Source: JBMNCQ01 sp049366715
Lineage (GTDB): Bacteria > Bacillota > Peptococcia > Peptococcales > BICA1-8
Direction: 5' to 3'
Length of the DNA stretch: 64,000 nucleotides
Assembly (NCBI GenBank): GCA_049366715.1
Contig: JBMNCQ010000036.1
Location: 44,700-108,699 of the forward strand
Part shown: one piece after another, positions 1-8,595 of the stretch
Position numbering within the stretch: position 1 is the first letter of the stretch
Layout of the letters: each line of letters starts with the position of its first letter
Program-made: the position numbers and the translations under genes
The notes under the pieces: model-generated
The model's database searches: none
The model's input: only the letters and a program-made list of their open reading frames with translations
What the model was told of the DNA's origin: nothing

Positions 1-520
1 AAAACATGGTTAGCATAGCAACCTTAGGATTACCGTCAGCACGGATAAAATTGTTCATGCCCAGGCTTACTACCTGGAAAACCGCACCAAAGAAAATAAC
101 CCGCATGTATTCCATAGAATAGGGCAGTACAGCCGCACTGGCACCGAAAGAAGATAAGACAGGCTTAAGAAAGATCTGCCCCAGAATCATAAAGGCAAGT
201 CCGGCAATTATTAACATCACCAAAGCGTTACCCAGGACGTTTTCCGCTTCTTCCGGCCTTTCCTCTCCTAATTTGATGGAGAATAAGGTTGCGCCTCCTA
301 CTCCAAATAAAATACCCATGGACATAAGTATTATCATGATCGGAAAACCTATCGTAATTCCTGCTAAACCAGAGGTACCCAGATCGCTGCTGTTTCCGAT
401 AAAGATCCTGTCCACAACATTATATAGGGCATTGACTACCATGCCGACAATAGCAGGTACTGAAAATTTTATTAACAGTTTAGTAACTTTTTCTTCCCCT
501 AGTGGATTTAGATATTCCAT
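1..520 (-). CDS. MATE family efflux transporter (partial, N-terminal part)
   Basis: This is the first 173 codons of a multidrug and toxic compound extrusion (MATE) transporter, cut by the window edge. The visible protein starts MEYLNPLGEEKVTKLL and then runs through a hydrophobic helix with VPAIVGMVVNALYNVVDRIFIG, the typical first helix and loop of MATE proteins. Family members export drugs or metabolites by Na+ or H+ antiport across the cytoplasmic membrane. The start ATG follows a GGAGGA ribosome site that lies inside the end of the MarR gene, whose stop is one base away. The two genes therefore form an operon and the MarR protein probably controls the pump. The substrate cannot be told. 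Confidence 0.9.
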   Translation of the reverse strand, partial: MEYLNPLGEEKVTKLLIKFSVPAIVGMVVNALYNVVDRIFIGNSSDLGTSGLAGITIGFPIMIILMSMGILFGVGGATLFSIKLGEERPEEAENVLGNALVMLIIAGLAFMILGQIFLKPVLSSFGASAAVLPYSMEYMRVIFFGAVFQVVSLGMNNFIRADGNPKVAMLTMF

Positions 521-521
521 T

Positions 522-968
522 TTAGGATTCCTCCAGTTTTTCCTTTAAATTTGTCTTTTCTACTTTATCGGCCATCTTCTCTAATACAGATAAGAGAGTC
601 TCTTTTGTATTTTCATCCAGACCATCAGTAAGAAATTCACTCCAGCGCCATACTCTTTGTTTTATTTCTTTTTTACAATGCCGGGCTTTAGCAGTAAGAT
701 AGATTCTATTGCACCTTTTATCCGTACAATCTTTCTCTTTTGTTACATAGCCTTTCTCTTCCAATGATTTTATGGCCCGGGCGGTTGCTGACTTATCAAT
801 ATACAAAAAAGATGAAAGTTCATCTTGCGTTATTCCGTCATTCATATATAAATAAAGCAGAAAAGAATACTCAGCAGAAGTAATATTAAATTCCTTTAAG
901 GAGTAGTTAATGTAAATCTGCGCTTGGCGGTGGAGAATTGACACTAAGCGCCCGATACTCTTTTTCAA
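522..968 (-). CDS. MarR family transcriptional regulator
   Basis: A 148-residue winged-helix regulator with the MarR core: an N-terminal dimerisation helix, the helix-turn-helix around ITQDELSSFLYIDKSATARAI, and the wing DCTDKRCNRIYLT. I chose the TTG at 966-968 because an ideal AAGGAGG site lies eight bases before it. Earlier ATG codons overlap the promoter -10 box and the operator, so they cannot be in the mRNA. MarR proteins usually repress and release DNA on binding a small ligand. The gene directly precedes the MATE pump, so it is most likely a local, self-controlled repressor of efflux. The ligand is unknown. Confidence 0.92.
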   Translation of the reverse strand: MKKSIGRLVSILHRQAQIYINYSLKEFNITSAEYSFLLYLYMNDGITQDELSSFLYIDKSATARAIKSLEEKGYVTKEKDCTDKRCNRIYLTAKARHCKKEIKQRVWRWSEFLTDGLDENTKETLLSVLEKMADKVEKTNLKEKLEES

Positions 969-982
969 AACCCATTCCTCCT

Positions 983-1028
983 TGGTTGATTTATCAACCA
1001 TTATAAATAAATATAATTGACAAGTCAA
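983..1028 (-). promoter_or_regulatory. Promoter and MarR operator for the MarR-MATE operon
   Basis: On the minus strand a TTGACT -35 box (1023-1028) and a perfect TATAAT -10 box (1000-1005) are separated by 17 bases. Just downstream, at 983-1000, is the palindrome TGGTTGAT-TT-ATCAACCA with eight-base arms and a two-base centre. It covers the expected transcription start, the right place for a MarR dimer to block its own promoter. Confidence 0.8.
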
Positions 1029-1084
1029 CTATCCTCCAAGTACGGTTCTATTTTCCTGGTGATCATTTAAAGAATTTTAAATTT

Positions 1085-1111
1085 TGTAACCTCCTCAGTT
1101 GGAGAGTCGTC
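1085..1111 (+). promoter_or_regulatory. ECF-sigma type promoter
   Basis: TGTAAC at 1085-1090 and CGTC at 1108-1111 are separated by 17 bases. This matches the form of extracytoplasmic-function sigma promoters in Gram-positive bacteria (for example the SigX/SigM type: TGTAAC or TGAAAC, 16-17 bases, CGTC). It lies 41 bases before the NEW3 gene whose gene run ends with an ECF sigma factor, so the sigma factor plausibly drives its own operon. Confidence 0.6.
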
Positions 1112-1151
1112 AAAATATATGGAAATACTTAATGAACAAAGGAGGATTACA

Positions 1152-2342
1152 ATGCTTACCAAAAAAACTATGATCAATAAAATCGTTACGCCGCTGATGA
1201 CATTTATATTAACAGCATTGCTGATACCAGCGGTTTTCCCGGCTGTAGAAGCGGCGGCAGCAAACGGTCTTTCCATCTACACCACTTTTCCCAGTATAGC
1301 AGTAAAACCCGGCGAGAATGTCGAAACAGATCTTACAGTAGCCAATGCAACGGGCTCAGATAAGACGGTAGAGATTGCTGTCGTTTCACTACCGGAAGGA
1401 TGGGAGGCTTATCTTGAAGGAGGGGGGAAGGTAGTTGATAAAATTCACGTGTCCCAACAATATGAAGGGAAAGTCGGTCTAACTGTTAAAATACCCAAAG
1501 ATGCCCAAGAAGGGCCATATCAGGTGGTTCTGTCTGCTTCCTCAGGTAATTACAGCGACCGTTTGGATCTGGAGTATAATATTAAATCCGCTATTGATAA
1601 TACAGGAAAATTATCTACAAATTATACGGAGTTAAAAGGTTCCAGTGAGACAAGTTTTAAATATGAAGTAAATATCAAGAATAATAAAGGTGAAGCGCAA
1701 ACTTACAGTCTGGGCGCAGATGTGGAGAGAGGCTGGCAGGTAAAATTTACCGCAAAATATGATAGTAAGCAGATAGCCAGCATTCCTGTTGAGCCGAATA
1801 AATCAGCTGCCGTGGAAGTTGAGATAATACCTCCGGCCAAAGTAGATGCCGGCGAATATAGCATTCCCATCGCAGCCTCAGCGGCCGGTGAGACCCTGAC
1901 CACCCAGCTTAAAGTAATCATTACCGGAAGTTACGGAATGGAGCTGACAACACCTACCGGGCGGTTAAATGCCGAAACTACGGCGGGAAAGGAAAAAGCT
2001 GTAGATATTGTGCTTGAAAATACAGGTAGTTCCGAACTCCAAGGCATCAAGTTGTCTTCTTGGCAGCCGGATGGCTGGAATGTTAGATTCGCTCAGGATG
2101 CTATTGATACCATAGCCCCCGGAGAGTCTGCGACGGTTAAAGCTTTTATTAAGCCTGATGAAAAGGCAATCACAGGTGATTATGTGGTGAAAATTGCTGC
2201 CGATACCCCTGAAACATCAAGTTCCGCGGAATTTAGAGTTATGGTCAAAACATCAACGGTCTGGGGAATAATCGGCGTATTAGTGATTATCTTTTTAGTA
2301 ACAGGTTTATACTGGACATTTAACACCTATGGGAGACGATAG
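1152..2342 (+). CDS. NEW3-domain exported protein, membrane-anchored
   Basis: A 396-residue protein with a signal peptide (about residues 1-35, ending AVEAAAA), a long extracellular part of beta-sandwich repeats rich in NTGSSELQGIKLSS-like and GESATVKAFIKP-like strands (NEW3/CARDB-type folds), and one C-terminal membrane helix near residues 370-390. The ATG at 1152 has AAAGGAGGA before it. Proteins of this kind often sit beside ABC-2 exporters; here the ABC ATPase gene starts 3 bases after the stop. It is probably an extracytoplasmic accessory of that transporter. The molecular role is not known. Confidence 0.8.
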   Translation: MLTKKTMINKIVTPLMTFILTALLIPAVFPAVEAAAANGLSIYTTFPSIAVKPGENVETDLTVANATGSDKTVEIAVVSLPEGWEAYLEGGGKVVDKIHVSQQYEGKVGLTVKIPKDAQEGPYQVVLSASSGNYSDRLDLEYNIKSAIDNTGKLSTNYTELKGSSETSFKYEVNIKNNKGEAQTYSLGADVERGWQVKFTAKYDSKQIASIPVEPNKSAAVEVEIIPPAKVDAGEYSIPIAASAAGETLTTQLKVIITGSYGMELTTPTGRLNAETTAGKEKAVDIVLENTGSSELQGIKLSSWQPDGWNVRFAQDAIDTIAPGESATVKAFIKPDEKAITGDYVVKIAADTPETSSSAEFRVMVKTSTVWGIIGVLVIIFLVTGLYWTFNTYGRR

Positions 2343-2345
2343 AAG

Positions 2346-3290
2346 ATGGGTAGTAACAAAGTAGTGATTAAAACGGAAGGTCTTACCAAAAGATATGGGG
2401 ATTTTACTGCTGTTGATGATCTTAATCTGGAAATATATCAAGGGGAAATTTTCGGATTATTAGGTCCTAACGGGGCCGGAAAGACAACTACTATTCTGAT
2501 GCTGCTGGGACTGACGGAACCCACTCAGGGTTCTGCACATATTGATGGTTATGATACAACTCGGGATACGCTGGCGGTAAAAAAGAATGTCGGTTATCTG
2601 CCTGATCATGTAGGATTTTATGATGAGATGACAGGCCGGGAAAATTTAAGATTTGTCGGGCGCTTGAATGGTTTGGAACCGCAAACAATAGAAGAAAAAA
2701 TTGCAGATTTATTAGGGCGGGTAAAGCTTGCGGACGTAGGGGATAAGAAAGTCGGGACTTATTCAAGAGGTATGCGGCAGAGACTGGGAATTGCCGATAC
2801 CTTGATGAAAGACCCGCAAGTCATTATTTTGGATGAACCTACATTAGGCCTTGATCCGGAGGGTATCAAGGAAATGCTCGGTTTGATTGTCGAGCTGGCT
2901 AAAAAAGACAAAAAAACTGTCTTAATTTCTTCACATCTTTTACATCAAATTCAGAAGATATGTGACCGGGTAGGGATTTTCGTCAAAGGGAATCTCCTGT
3001 ATCAGGGGCCTATCAATACTTTAGCTGAAAAGGTATTTAGAGATCAGCCCTTAACTTTGGAATTATGTGTTTCGCCCATGAATGAGGAACTGGCGCCCTT
3101 GATTAATTCAATACATGAAAATGTTGCCGTGGAAATGAAAGAGGATAAAATAATGATTCGTTCTCAGGAGGAAATAAGAAAGCAACTGGTTAAGGTTTTA
3201 AGTCAGAGAGATTATGAGATTCTTTTTCTGAAGCAAACCGGCCGTGACCTGGATGATATTTATAGCCGGTATTTTGCAGGAAAGGAGTGA
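2346..3290 (+). CDS. ABC transporter ATP-binding protein
   Basis: A 314-residue ATPase of the ABC-2 exporter class. Walker A GPNGAGKTT is at residues 40-48, followed by the signature-type YSRGMRQRLG, Walker B VIILDEPTLGLDP near residue 158, and the H-loop region LISSHLL. A C-terminal extension of about 80 residues follows, as in CcmA/NatA-like exporters. It acts as a dimer on the inner face of the membrane and powers the permease encoded next. The permease start lies 4 bases past its stop, so the two are translationally coupled. The cargo is unknown. Confidence 0.93.
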   Translation: MGSNKVVIKTEGLTKRYGDFTAVDDLNLEIYQGEIFGLLGPNGAGKTTTILMLLGLTEPTQGSAHIDGYDTTRDTLAVKKNVGYLPDHVGFYDEMTGRENLRFVGRLNGLEPQTIEEKIADLLGRVKLADVGDKKVGTYSRGMRQRLGIADTLMKDPQVIILDEPTLGLDPEGIKEMLGLIVELAKKDKKTVLISSHLLHQIQKICDRVGIFVKGNLLYQGPINTLAEKVFRDQPLTLELCVSPMNEELAPLINSIHENVAVEMKEDKIMIRSQEEIRKQLVKVLSQRDYEILFLKQTGRDLDDIYSRYFAGKE

Positions 3291-3294
3291 GGAT

Positions 3295-4239
3295 ATGCCT
3301 AATAAGAGCTTATGGGTATTATATAAAAAGGAGCTGGCCGATCATTTATGGAGCAAAAGGTTTGCGATCATTCTGGTTCTTGTTGCTGTTACGGGACTTT
3401 CCAGCATATATGCCGCTGCCGGCGGCATTAGAAGTGCGGTTGCTCAGGACGGCAATACTTTTGTATTTTTACGGTTATTTACAACAGCGGGAGGTTCCGT
3501 ACCATCCTTTATTTCTTTTATGTCCTTTTTAGGTCCTTTAATCGGGTTGGCCCTGGGATTTGACGCCATAAACGGTGAAATAAACAGGGGTTCTCTCAGC
3601 AGATTACTGGCTCAGCCTATTCCCAGAGATACGGTTATTAACGGTAAGTTTCTGGCCGGAGTCACCATAATTTCCTTGATGGTCATTACGCTGGGAATGG
3701 CCATAGGCGGCTTAGGAATAATTATGATCGGTATTCCTCCTACCCTGGAAGAAATACTTAGAATATCGGTTTTTTTCTTATTTACGATACTTTACATGTC
3801 TTTTTGGCTTGCTTTATCCCAGCTTTCTTCTTTGTTTTTCAGGCAGACGGCGACATCTGCTCTGGCCTGTATCGCAGTCTGGCTGTTATTATCTGTTTTT
3901 GTGGGACTATTGGCGGGCATAGCTGCCGACGCCTTGTTCCCCCTTAACAACTCGGCGACGGTAGATATGGCACTGAAAAACAGTGAGGTGAAATTAATGC
4001 TGAATCGCATATCTCCTGCGACCCTTTATGATGAATCCACAATTACCCTGCTTAATCCGGGTGTTAGAACTTTAGGACCTATTACTGAAAACCAATTAAT
4101 AGGAGCTATTCCGGGTATTTTACCCTTTTCCCAGAGTTTACTATTGATATGGCCTCATCTTATCTCCTTGCTGGCCTTAAATATGATTTGCTTTGCAATA
4201 TCATATATATTTTTCATGAGGCAGGAAATTAGAGCATAA
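3295..4239 (+). CDS. ABC-2 type transporter permease
   Basis: A 314-residue integral membrane protein with about six helices, beginning MPNKSLWVLYKKELADHLW. The N-terminal amphipathic stretch with KKEL is typical of ABC-2 permeases, as is the conserved GEINRGSLSRLLAQPIPR loop after helix 2. The ATG at 3295 has GGAAAGGAGTGAGG before it, which decides against the longer open frame. It forms the channel of the exporter with the preceding ATPase. A sigma factor gene follows 75 bases later in the same direction. Confidence 0.9.
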   Translation: MPNKSLWVLYKKELADHLWSKRFAIILVLVAVTGLSSIYAAAGGIRSAVAQDGNTFVFLRLFTTAGGSVPSFISFMSFLGPLIGLALGFDAINGEINRGSLSRLLAQPIPRDTVINGKFLAGVTIISLMVITLGMAIGGLGIIMIGIPPTLEEILRISVFFLFTILYMSFWLALSQLSSLFFRQTATSALACIAVWLLLSVFVGLLAGIAADALFPLNNSATVDMALKNSEVKLMLNRISPATLYDESTITLLNPGVRTLGPITENQLIGAIPGILPFSQSLLLIWPHLISLLALNMICFAISYIFFMRQEIRA

Positions 4240-4314
4240 TGAAGATTATTTGGCCTGAATTTAGCCGGCTTGCGGCAAAGAAGGCTGACTAGGAGAATAT
4301 TGGAGAGATGCAGG

Positions 4315-4857
4315 ATGAACAGTAGTGCTGATAACCGGATGACGTATTATACCGACAAAGAAGAACAACTGGAATATTTAATGCTTAAATTTGGGCAGCG
4401 GATTTTAAAATTAGCGTATTATTATGTACGGGATAAGTACCTGGCCGAAGATATTTATCAGGAAGTATTTCTCAGAGTTTATCATAATCTGGATAAGTTT
4501 AAACAGGAAAGCAGTTATTATACCTGGATCTATAGAATCACGGTAAATTTATGTAAAGATTTTATTAAGTCCGCCGTATTCAGGAAGTTTATTACAGTAG
4601 GTATCGTAAATGATTTAAGCAGGTCTAAGCAGGAAATGAATAAGTTGTTTGAAAAAGTAGAAGGCGGGGAAATATTCAGCCTTGTTATGGAGCTTCCTAG
4701 AAAATATCGAATACCGATTAGCTTACATTATTTTGAAGGGTTTGCAATAGCAGAGATTGCTGAAATGCTGGCAATAAGTGAGAGTAACGTTAAAGTAAGA
4801 TTATACCGGGGAAGAGAGAAACTTAAGGTCTTATTGTCTAAGGAGGGTGCAGAATGA
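4315..4857 (+). CDS. ECF-type RNA polymerase sigma factor
   Basis: A 180-residue sigma-70 family factor of the extracytoplasmic-function group. Region 2 is visible as YYYVRDKYLAEDIYQEVFLRVY followed by SSYYTWIYRITVNLCKD. Region 4 is LPRKYRIPISLHYFEGFAIAEIAEMLAISESNVKVRLYRGREKL. The start at 4315 has GGAGAG seven bases upstream. Its stop overlaps the start of the next gene by four bases (ATGA), the usual arrangement for a sigma and its anti-sigma factor. An ECF-like promoter lies at 1085-1111 in front of the operon, so self-activation is likely. Confidence 0.93.
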   Translation: MNSSADNRMTYYTDKEEQLEYLMLKFGQRILKLAYYYVRDKYLAEDIYQEVFLRVYHNLDKFKQESSYYTWIYRITVNLCKDFIKSAVFRKFITVGIVNDLSRSKQEMNKLFEKVEGGEIFSLVMELPRKYRIPISLHYFEGFAIAEIAEMLAISESNVKVRLYRGREKLKVLLSKEGAE

Positions 4858-5837
4858 AGGACAGAAATGATATAGAAAAAAACTTAGCGCAGGCGAAAGA
4901 TGAGGCCGACAAGTTTTTCTCCGGTTTTCCTGAGGAGCATATGCATAAAAAAGTTTTTCATAATTTAGAAAGCCCTCACAAGAATTTCTCCGGGAGAAGC
5001 TGCTTCCCTCAGGGACTGGTCGAAAAAGTTTCTGCATTTGCCATTTGTGCTGTTGTTTTGTTGGCTGTTATTGTCGTTTTTAGTGGCGGCTTGAGCCTGG
5101 AAGAGGGGAAAATGACGGCATTGGGACAGCCTATCTCCCAACAACTGCTTAAACTTGATCATACAGATTTAAACCAATGGCTGCATTTTTTTAAAATCAG
5201 TAAACCGGATAAGATCAATGATAATTTACTTGCTGTAATCTGGGAAGCGGGAAGAAACGGAGATTATGAGATGGTTTACAGCAGCTTATTTGAAAATAGC
5301 AGTAAACCTTGTTCTGCTGCCCTGATCGTTTTTCCTGAGAATCAGCCTTCAATGGCTGTTATTTCATCCCGGAATGAAGATAATCAGTATATTCATTACA
5401 GGGTAATCGGCTATAAAGATGACCAAATCCTGACTTATTTGGAGCAGAATTATGTTACCGGGGGAGAATTGGAAGTGGTAGACGGAGTACTAAAAGAAAA
5501 GCGCTTTATTCCTGAAATAAGTGTTGAAGATATCAGCCCGGTCGTAACTTACTATATACCTTATCAGGCAACTGAAGAGGGAGATATTATCCTGGCTGCG
5601 GAAAATCTAAGCATTAATAAGGGGGAGCATATTGCGATTATCGGTGATGAAGAGACACCTATCGAAGCTTTAAATGCCGAGTTGTTTTTAAATTGGGAGA
5701 CAGGCCGTGAACTTTTAAATGCCAATCGGAATATGCCTCTTCTCTATGCGGAAAATCCGGGACAGGAAGATTTATTGATTAAGCCGTTGAAGGGCGGCCG
5801 GTTAAAAAAAATTTCGGTGGAAGTCAGGGAGGATTGA
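4854..5837 (+). CDS. Membrane protein, probable anti-sigma factor
   Basis: A 327-residue protein with a cytoplasmic N-terminus of about 62 residues, one membrane helix (near residues 63-80, AFAICAVVLLAVIVVF) and a large outer part. The coupling to the ECF sigma gene by a 4-base overlap and the in-out topology are those of transmembrane anti-sigma factors. No zinc HxxxCxxC motif is seen in the cytoplasmic part, so it is not a ZAS-type anti-sigma. The outer domain is not recognised. The function is inferred from position and topology. Confidence 0.6.
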   Translation: MKDRNDIEKNLAQAKDEADKFFSGFPEEHMHKKVFHNLESPHKNFSGRSCFPQGLVEKVSAFAICAVVLLAVIVVFSGGLSLEEGKMTALGQPISQQLLKLDHTDLNQWLHFFKISKPDKINDNLLAVIWEAGRNGDYEMVYSSLFENSSKPCSAALIVFPENQPSMAVISSRNEDNQYIHYRVIGYKDDQILTYLEQNYVTGGELEVVDGVLKEKRFIPEISVEDISPVVTYYIPYQATEEGDIILAAENLSINKGEHIAIIGDEETPIEALNAELFLNWETGRELLNANRNMPLLYAENPGQEDLLIKPLKGGRLKKISVEVRED

Positions 5838-5883
5838 GAGGCAGCCGGCTAATTCAAAAAGATAAATTAAAAATTATTCTATA

Positions 5884-5928
5884 AAAAAACCTTCTCCCAT
5901 AATTGATTCAGATTGGAGAAGGTTTTTT
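5884..5928. terminator. Bidirectional terminator
   Basis: A perfect 14-base stem (5884-5897 with 5915-5928), flanked by A6 on the left and T6 on the right, so it works on both strands. It separates the sigma/anti-sigma operon from the feo operon that converges on it. Confidence 0.92.
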
Positions 5929-5937
5929 ATGATATTG

Positions 5938-6075
5938 CTATTTATGTATCTTGTCCGAGCATTGGCCGCATCCCGGGCACTTTACACCCCGCTTTTTATC
6001 TTTAACAATTTTATTTATGGCCAGGGCAATTACCGCAACTACTACGACAATCACAATAAAATCTACCGTACTCAT
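5938..6075 (-). CDS. FeoB-associated Cys-rich membrane protein
   Basis: A 45-residue protein: one N-terminal membrane helix (STVDFIVIVVVVAVIALAI) followed by a basic stretch KIVKDKKRG and the motif CPGCGQC. Small proteins of exactly this make-up follow feoB in many Firmicutes and are thought to help ferrous iron transport, perhaps by handing over iron or assembling the FeoB complex. Its ATG overlaps the feoB stop (ATGA), so translation is coupled. A bidirectional terminator follows ten bases later. Confidence 0.9.
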   Translation of the reverse strand: MSTVDFIVIVVVVAVIALAINKIVKDKKRGVKCPGCGQCSDKIHK

Positions 6076-8084
6076 GATTTTGCCGTCTGCATTTCGGCAG
6101 GAATCTGGGCTTTTTCACTGCCTTTTTTCATTAAGTAAAAGACATATCCGACCATAGCCGCTACGGCAATCAGTCCTCCGATAAACCCATGGCCTAATGT
6201 GCCGGCAGTTAATAAAGTGCCAATCTGATATACGAGGAAAGCTAAAACATAACCCAGACCTAATTGGAAACCAATAGCCCCGAACAGCCACTTGGATGAT
6301 TCCAGCTCGGAATTCATGGCTCCTATAGCCGCAAAGCAGGGAGGGGTAAAAAGGTTAAATACCAGATAAGATAATCCGGCTACTGCGGTTATACCAAACA
6401 CCGTACTCACTTCTGCACCGCTGCCGACAAGGGCCAATTCATCTACATCAATAAAATTTGTTATCCCAAAGCAAACAGCTAAGGTTCCGACTACGTTTTC
6501 TTTAGCGATAAAGCCTGTTACCGCCGCCGCCGCAAACTGCCAGAGACCAAAGCCCAAGGGGATAAATAATAATGCTAAGGGTGAGGCAATGCTTGCTAAA
6601 ATACTAGTCTCCGGGGCATTTTCCGCAACCACCTGGAAATTCCAATCAAATGTTTGCAGTATTTGTACTACGGCATTGCAAACCAGGATAATGGTACCTG
6701 CTTTAACAATGAAAGCTTTGGCTCTCATGAGCATGGATATGGTTGCCCTTTTGACACTTGGCCACCTGTATTCAGGAAGCTCCATGATGAAATAGGATTT
6801 GGAATAATCGCCCGTGATTTTTCTAATAATTAAGGCACCTATAATGATTACAAAAATTCCCAGGAAATACATTGAAGTTCCCACCCAGCTGTTATCGCCG
6901 AAGAAAACACCGGCGAAAAGAGCAATGATCGGCAGTTTGGCTCCGCAAGGCATAAATGTGGTCAGCATTGCTATGGAGCGTCTTTGTCTTTGGTTTTTAA
7001 TTGTTCTTGTCGCCATAATGCCGGGTATACCACAACCGGTACTCACAATCATCGGTATGATCGACCTGCCGGATAAGCCGACTTGTCTAAAGAATCTGTC
7101 CATAATAACAGCTACACGAGCCATGTATCCGCTGTCTTCCAACAGTGCCAGGCAGAAAAACAACACCATAATCAACGGTAAAAATCCAATAACCGCACCG
7201 ACCCCGCCAATGATCCCGTCAAGAAGCAAAGCACCAAGAACAGGATTTACGTTTTCCCCCAGCAATGAAGCCACACCTTCGTACAATAAGTCGATCCAGC
7301 CCACAAAAGTGTCTGCGAACCAGGGGCCAAGCCAGGATTGGGAGATGGAAAATACCAGCCAGATCACCACAGCGAAAATGGGAAGGCCCAGCCATTTATG
7401 AGCGATTATCCTGTCGACCTGATCCTGTAAGGTCTGTTTCTCCGAGCTTACTTTTCTTTTTTCAACTTCGGCCACAATATCTTTTACGAATTGATAGCGA
7501 TTATTATCGGCTTCTGCAAATTCTTCTTTTGTTGCAGCCTTTTGGGCACCTTTAATGTTAGGAGGGACTTGTTTTTGCTTTGCTTTACCAACTGTTATTA
7601 CGGCATTCATCAGCTCAAACAAACCGTTATTGGTGGAGTTTGTTGCTATGGTTTCAATAACCGGGCACTTCAAGGCATCACTCAATGCCTGAACATCTAT
7701 CATGTTACCCTTTTTCTGTGTCAGGTCATTTTTATTTAGTGCAATAACGACAGGTATACCCAGCTCCAATAATTGGGTCGTAAAAAACAAGCTTCTGCTT
7801 AAATTTGTGGAGTCGACTATGTTAATAATGACATCAGGATTTTCGTTTTGGACGAAATCTTTGGTTATCGATTCTTCACTGGTGTATGGCGACATGGAGT
7901 ATGCTCCCGGCAAGTCCACCACAATCAGGTCTTCGTTTTGGGGGTTCAGTTTCTTTTTAACATCACCTTCCTTTTTTTCCACGGTAACCCCGGGCCAGTT
8001 TCCTACATGTTCAATTTTCCCCGTAATAGCGTTAAATAACGTTGTTTTTCCGCTATTCGGGTTTCCTGCTAATGCAATTTTCAT
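6072..8084 (-). CDS. feoB: Ferrous iron transporter FeoB
   Basis: A 670-residue Fe(II) permease. The N-terminal G domain shows G1 GNPNSGKT (residues 7-14), the G2 threonine in WPGVTVEKKEG, G3 DLPG (57-60) and G4 NKND (117-120). The membrane half contains the two gate motifs, with conserved cysteines in VSTGCGIPGIMATRTI and FTPPCFAAIGAM. AAAGGAGGTAGCTC precedes the ATG. FeoA lies just upstream but 73 bases away with its own DtxR-like site between, so feoB may have an extra promoter. It takes up ferrous iron in anaerobic conditions. Confidence 0.97.
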   Translation of the reverse strand: MKIALAGNPNSGKTTLFNAITGKIEHVGNWPGVTVEKKEGDVKKKLNPQNEDLIVVDLPGAYSMSPYTSEESITKDFVQNENPDVIINIVDSTNLSRSLFFTTQLLELGIPVVIALNKNDLTQKKGNMIDVQALSDALKCPVIETIATNSTNNGLFELMNAVITVGKAKQKQVPPNIKGAQKAATKEEFAEADNNRYQFVKDIVAEVEKRKVSSEKQTLQDQVDRIIAHKWLGLPIFAVVIWLVFSISQSWLGPWFADTFVGWIDLLYEGVASLLGENVNPVLGALLLDGIIGGVGAVIGFLPLIMVLFFCLALLEDSGYMARVAVIMDRFFRQVGLSGRSIIPMIVSTGCGIPGIMATRTIKNQRQRRSIAMLTTFMPCGAKLPIIALFAGVFFGDNSWVGTSMYFLGIFVIIIGALIIRKITGDYSKSYFIMELPEYRWPSVKRATISMLMRAKAFIVKAGTIILVCNAVVQILQTFDWNFQVVAENAPETSILASIASPLALLFIPLGFGLWQFAAAAVTGFIAKENVVGTLAVCFGITNFIDVDELALVGSGAEVSTVFGITAVAGLSYLVFNLFTPPCFAAIGAMNSELESSKWLFGAIGFQLGLGYVLAFLVYQIGTLLTAGTLGHGFIGGLIAVAAMVGYVFYLMKKGSEKAQIPAEMQTAKS

Positions 8085-8102
8085 GAGCTACCTCCTTTTA
8101 AT

Positions 8103-8120
8103 AGTTAGTCTTGCCTAACT
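8103..8120. promoter_or_regulatory. DtxR-type operator before feoB
   Basis: An imperfect palindrome, AGTTAG-tcttgc-CTAACT, lies 18 bases before the feoB start. It shares the TTAG...CTAA arms with the sites before feoA (8392-8405) and before the DtxR gene (9075-9090). Confidence 0.6.
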
Positions 8121-8157
8121 TTAAACCTACACCTCCCTAATGTGATAATGCCATTAT

Positions 8158-8373
8158 CTATACAATAATAGCGTCTGCTAAATCCTCATCAATGCTGTAT
8201 CTTGAATCCTTAATGTTAACGATAAGGTTAGATGCAAGCTTTGAAATAATCGTTACTTTCTCACCCGGATAACAACCCAGTGTAAACAAAAAGTCACGAA
8301 TATCATCCTGTTCGGTTCTAATACAATTTACTGTATAAGGTGTATTTATTTTCCCTTTTGATAATGACATCAT
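8158..8373 (-). CDS. feoA: Ferrous iron transport protein FeoA
   Basis: A 71-residue SH3-like protein that works with FeoB in ferrous iron uptake. The conserved core is visible as FLFTLGCYPGEKVTIISKLASNLIVNI followed by DSRYSIDEDLADAIIV. It starts at the first of two adjacent-codon methionines, after GGGGAG. It is the first gene of the feo run and has a promoter with a DtxR-like operator in front. Confidence 0.92.
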   Translation of the reverse strand: MMSLSKGKINTPYTVNCIRTEQDDIRDFLFTLGCYPGEKVTIISKLASNLIVNIKDSRYSIDEDLADAIIV

Positions 8374-8391
8374 GTACAGCTCCCCTATAAG

Positions 8392-8443
8392 TTAGACTAG
8401 TCTAATTCATTAAAAGTTTACCACGCCTAACTTTTTTTGTCAA
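8392..8443 (-). promoter_or_regulatory. feoA promoter with DtxR-type operator
   Basis: On the minus strand a perfect TTGACA (8438-8443) and TAAACT (8415-8420) are 17 bases apart. Downstream, 8392-8405 is the perfect palindrome TTAGACTAGTCTAA, and a half site GCCTAA lies in the spacer. The palindrome resembles iron- or manganese-responsive DtxR/MntR boxes, so iron-bound repressor would block feo transcription. Confidence 0.75.
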
Positions 8444-8472
8444 TATATAGATCCCAATAACCTTCATTTGAA

Positions 8473-8508
8473 TTCAGGGAGTTATCTTTCTAAAAATAAC
8501 TCCCTGAA
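8473..8508. terminator. Hairpin between the DtxR gene and feoA
   Basis: A perfect 13-base stem (8473-8485 with 8496-8508) around a 10-base loop, with little T-run on either side. It lies 88 bases past the end of the DtxR gene and before the feoA promoter, so it is probably the terminator that keeps the two units apart. Confidence 0.55.
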
Positions 8509-8595
8509 TAATTGATTAATCGGCCAGAAATAGGCAATTTTAATTATTGATATTTTGCAAATTCCCTAGATCACTGAATCGATCAACGCTGACTT

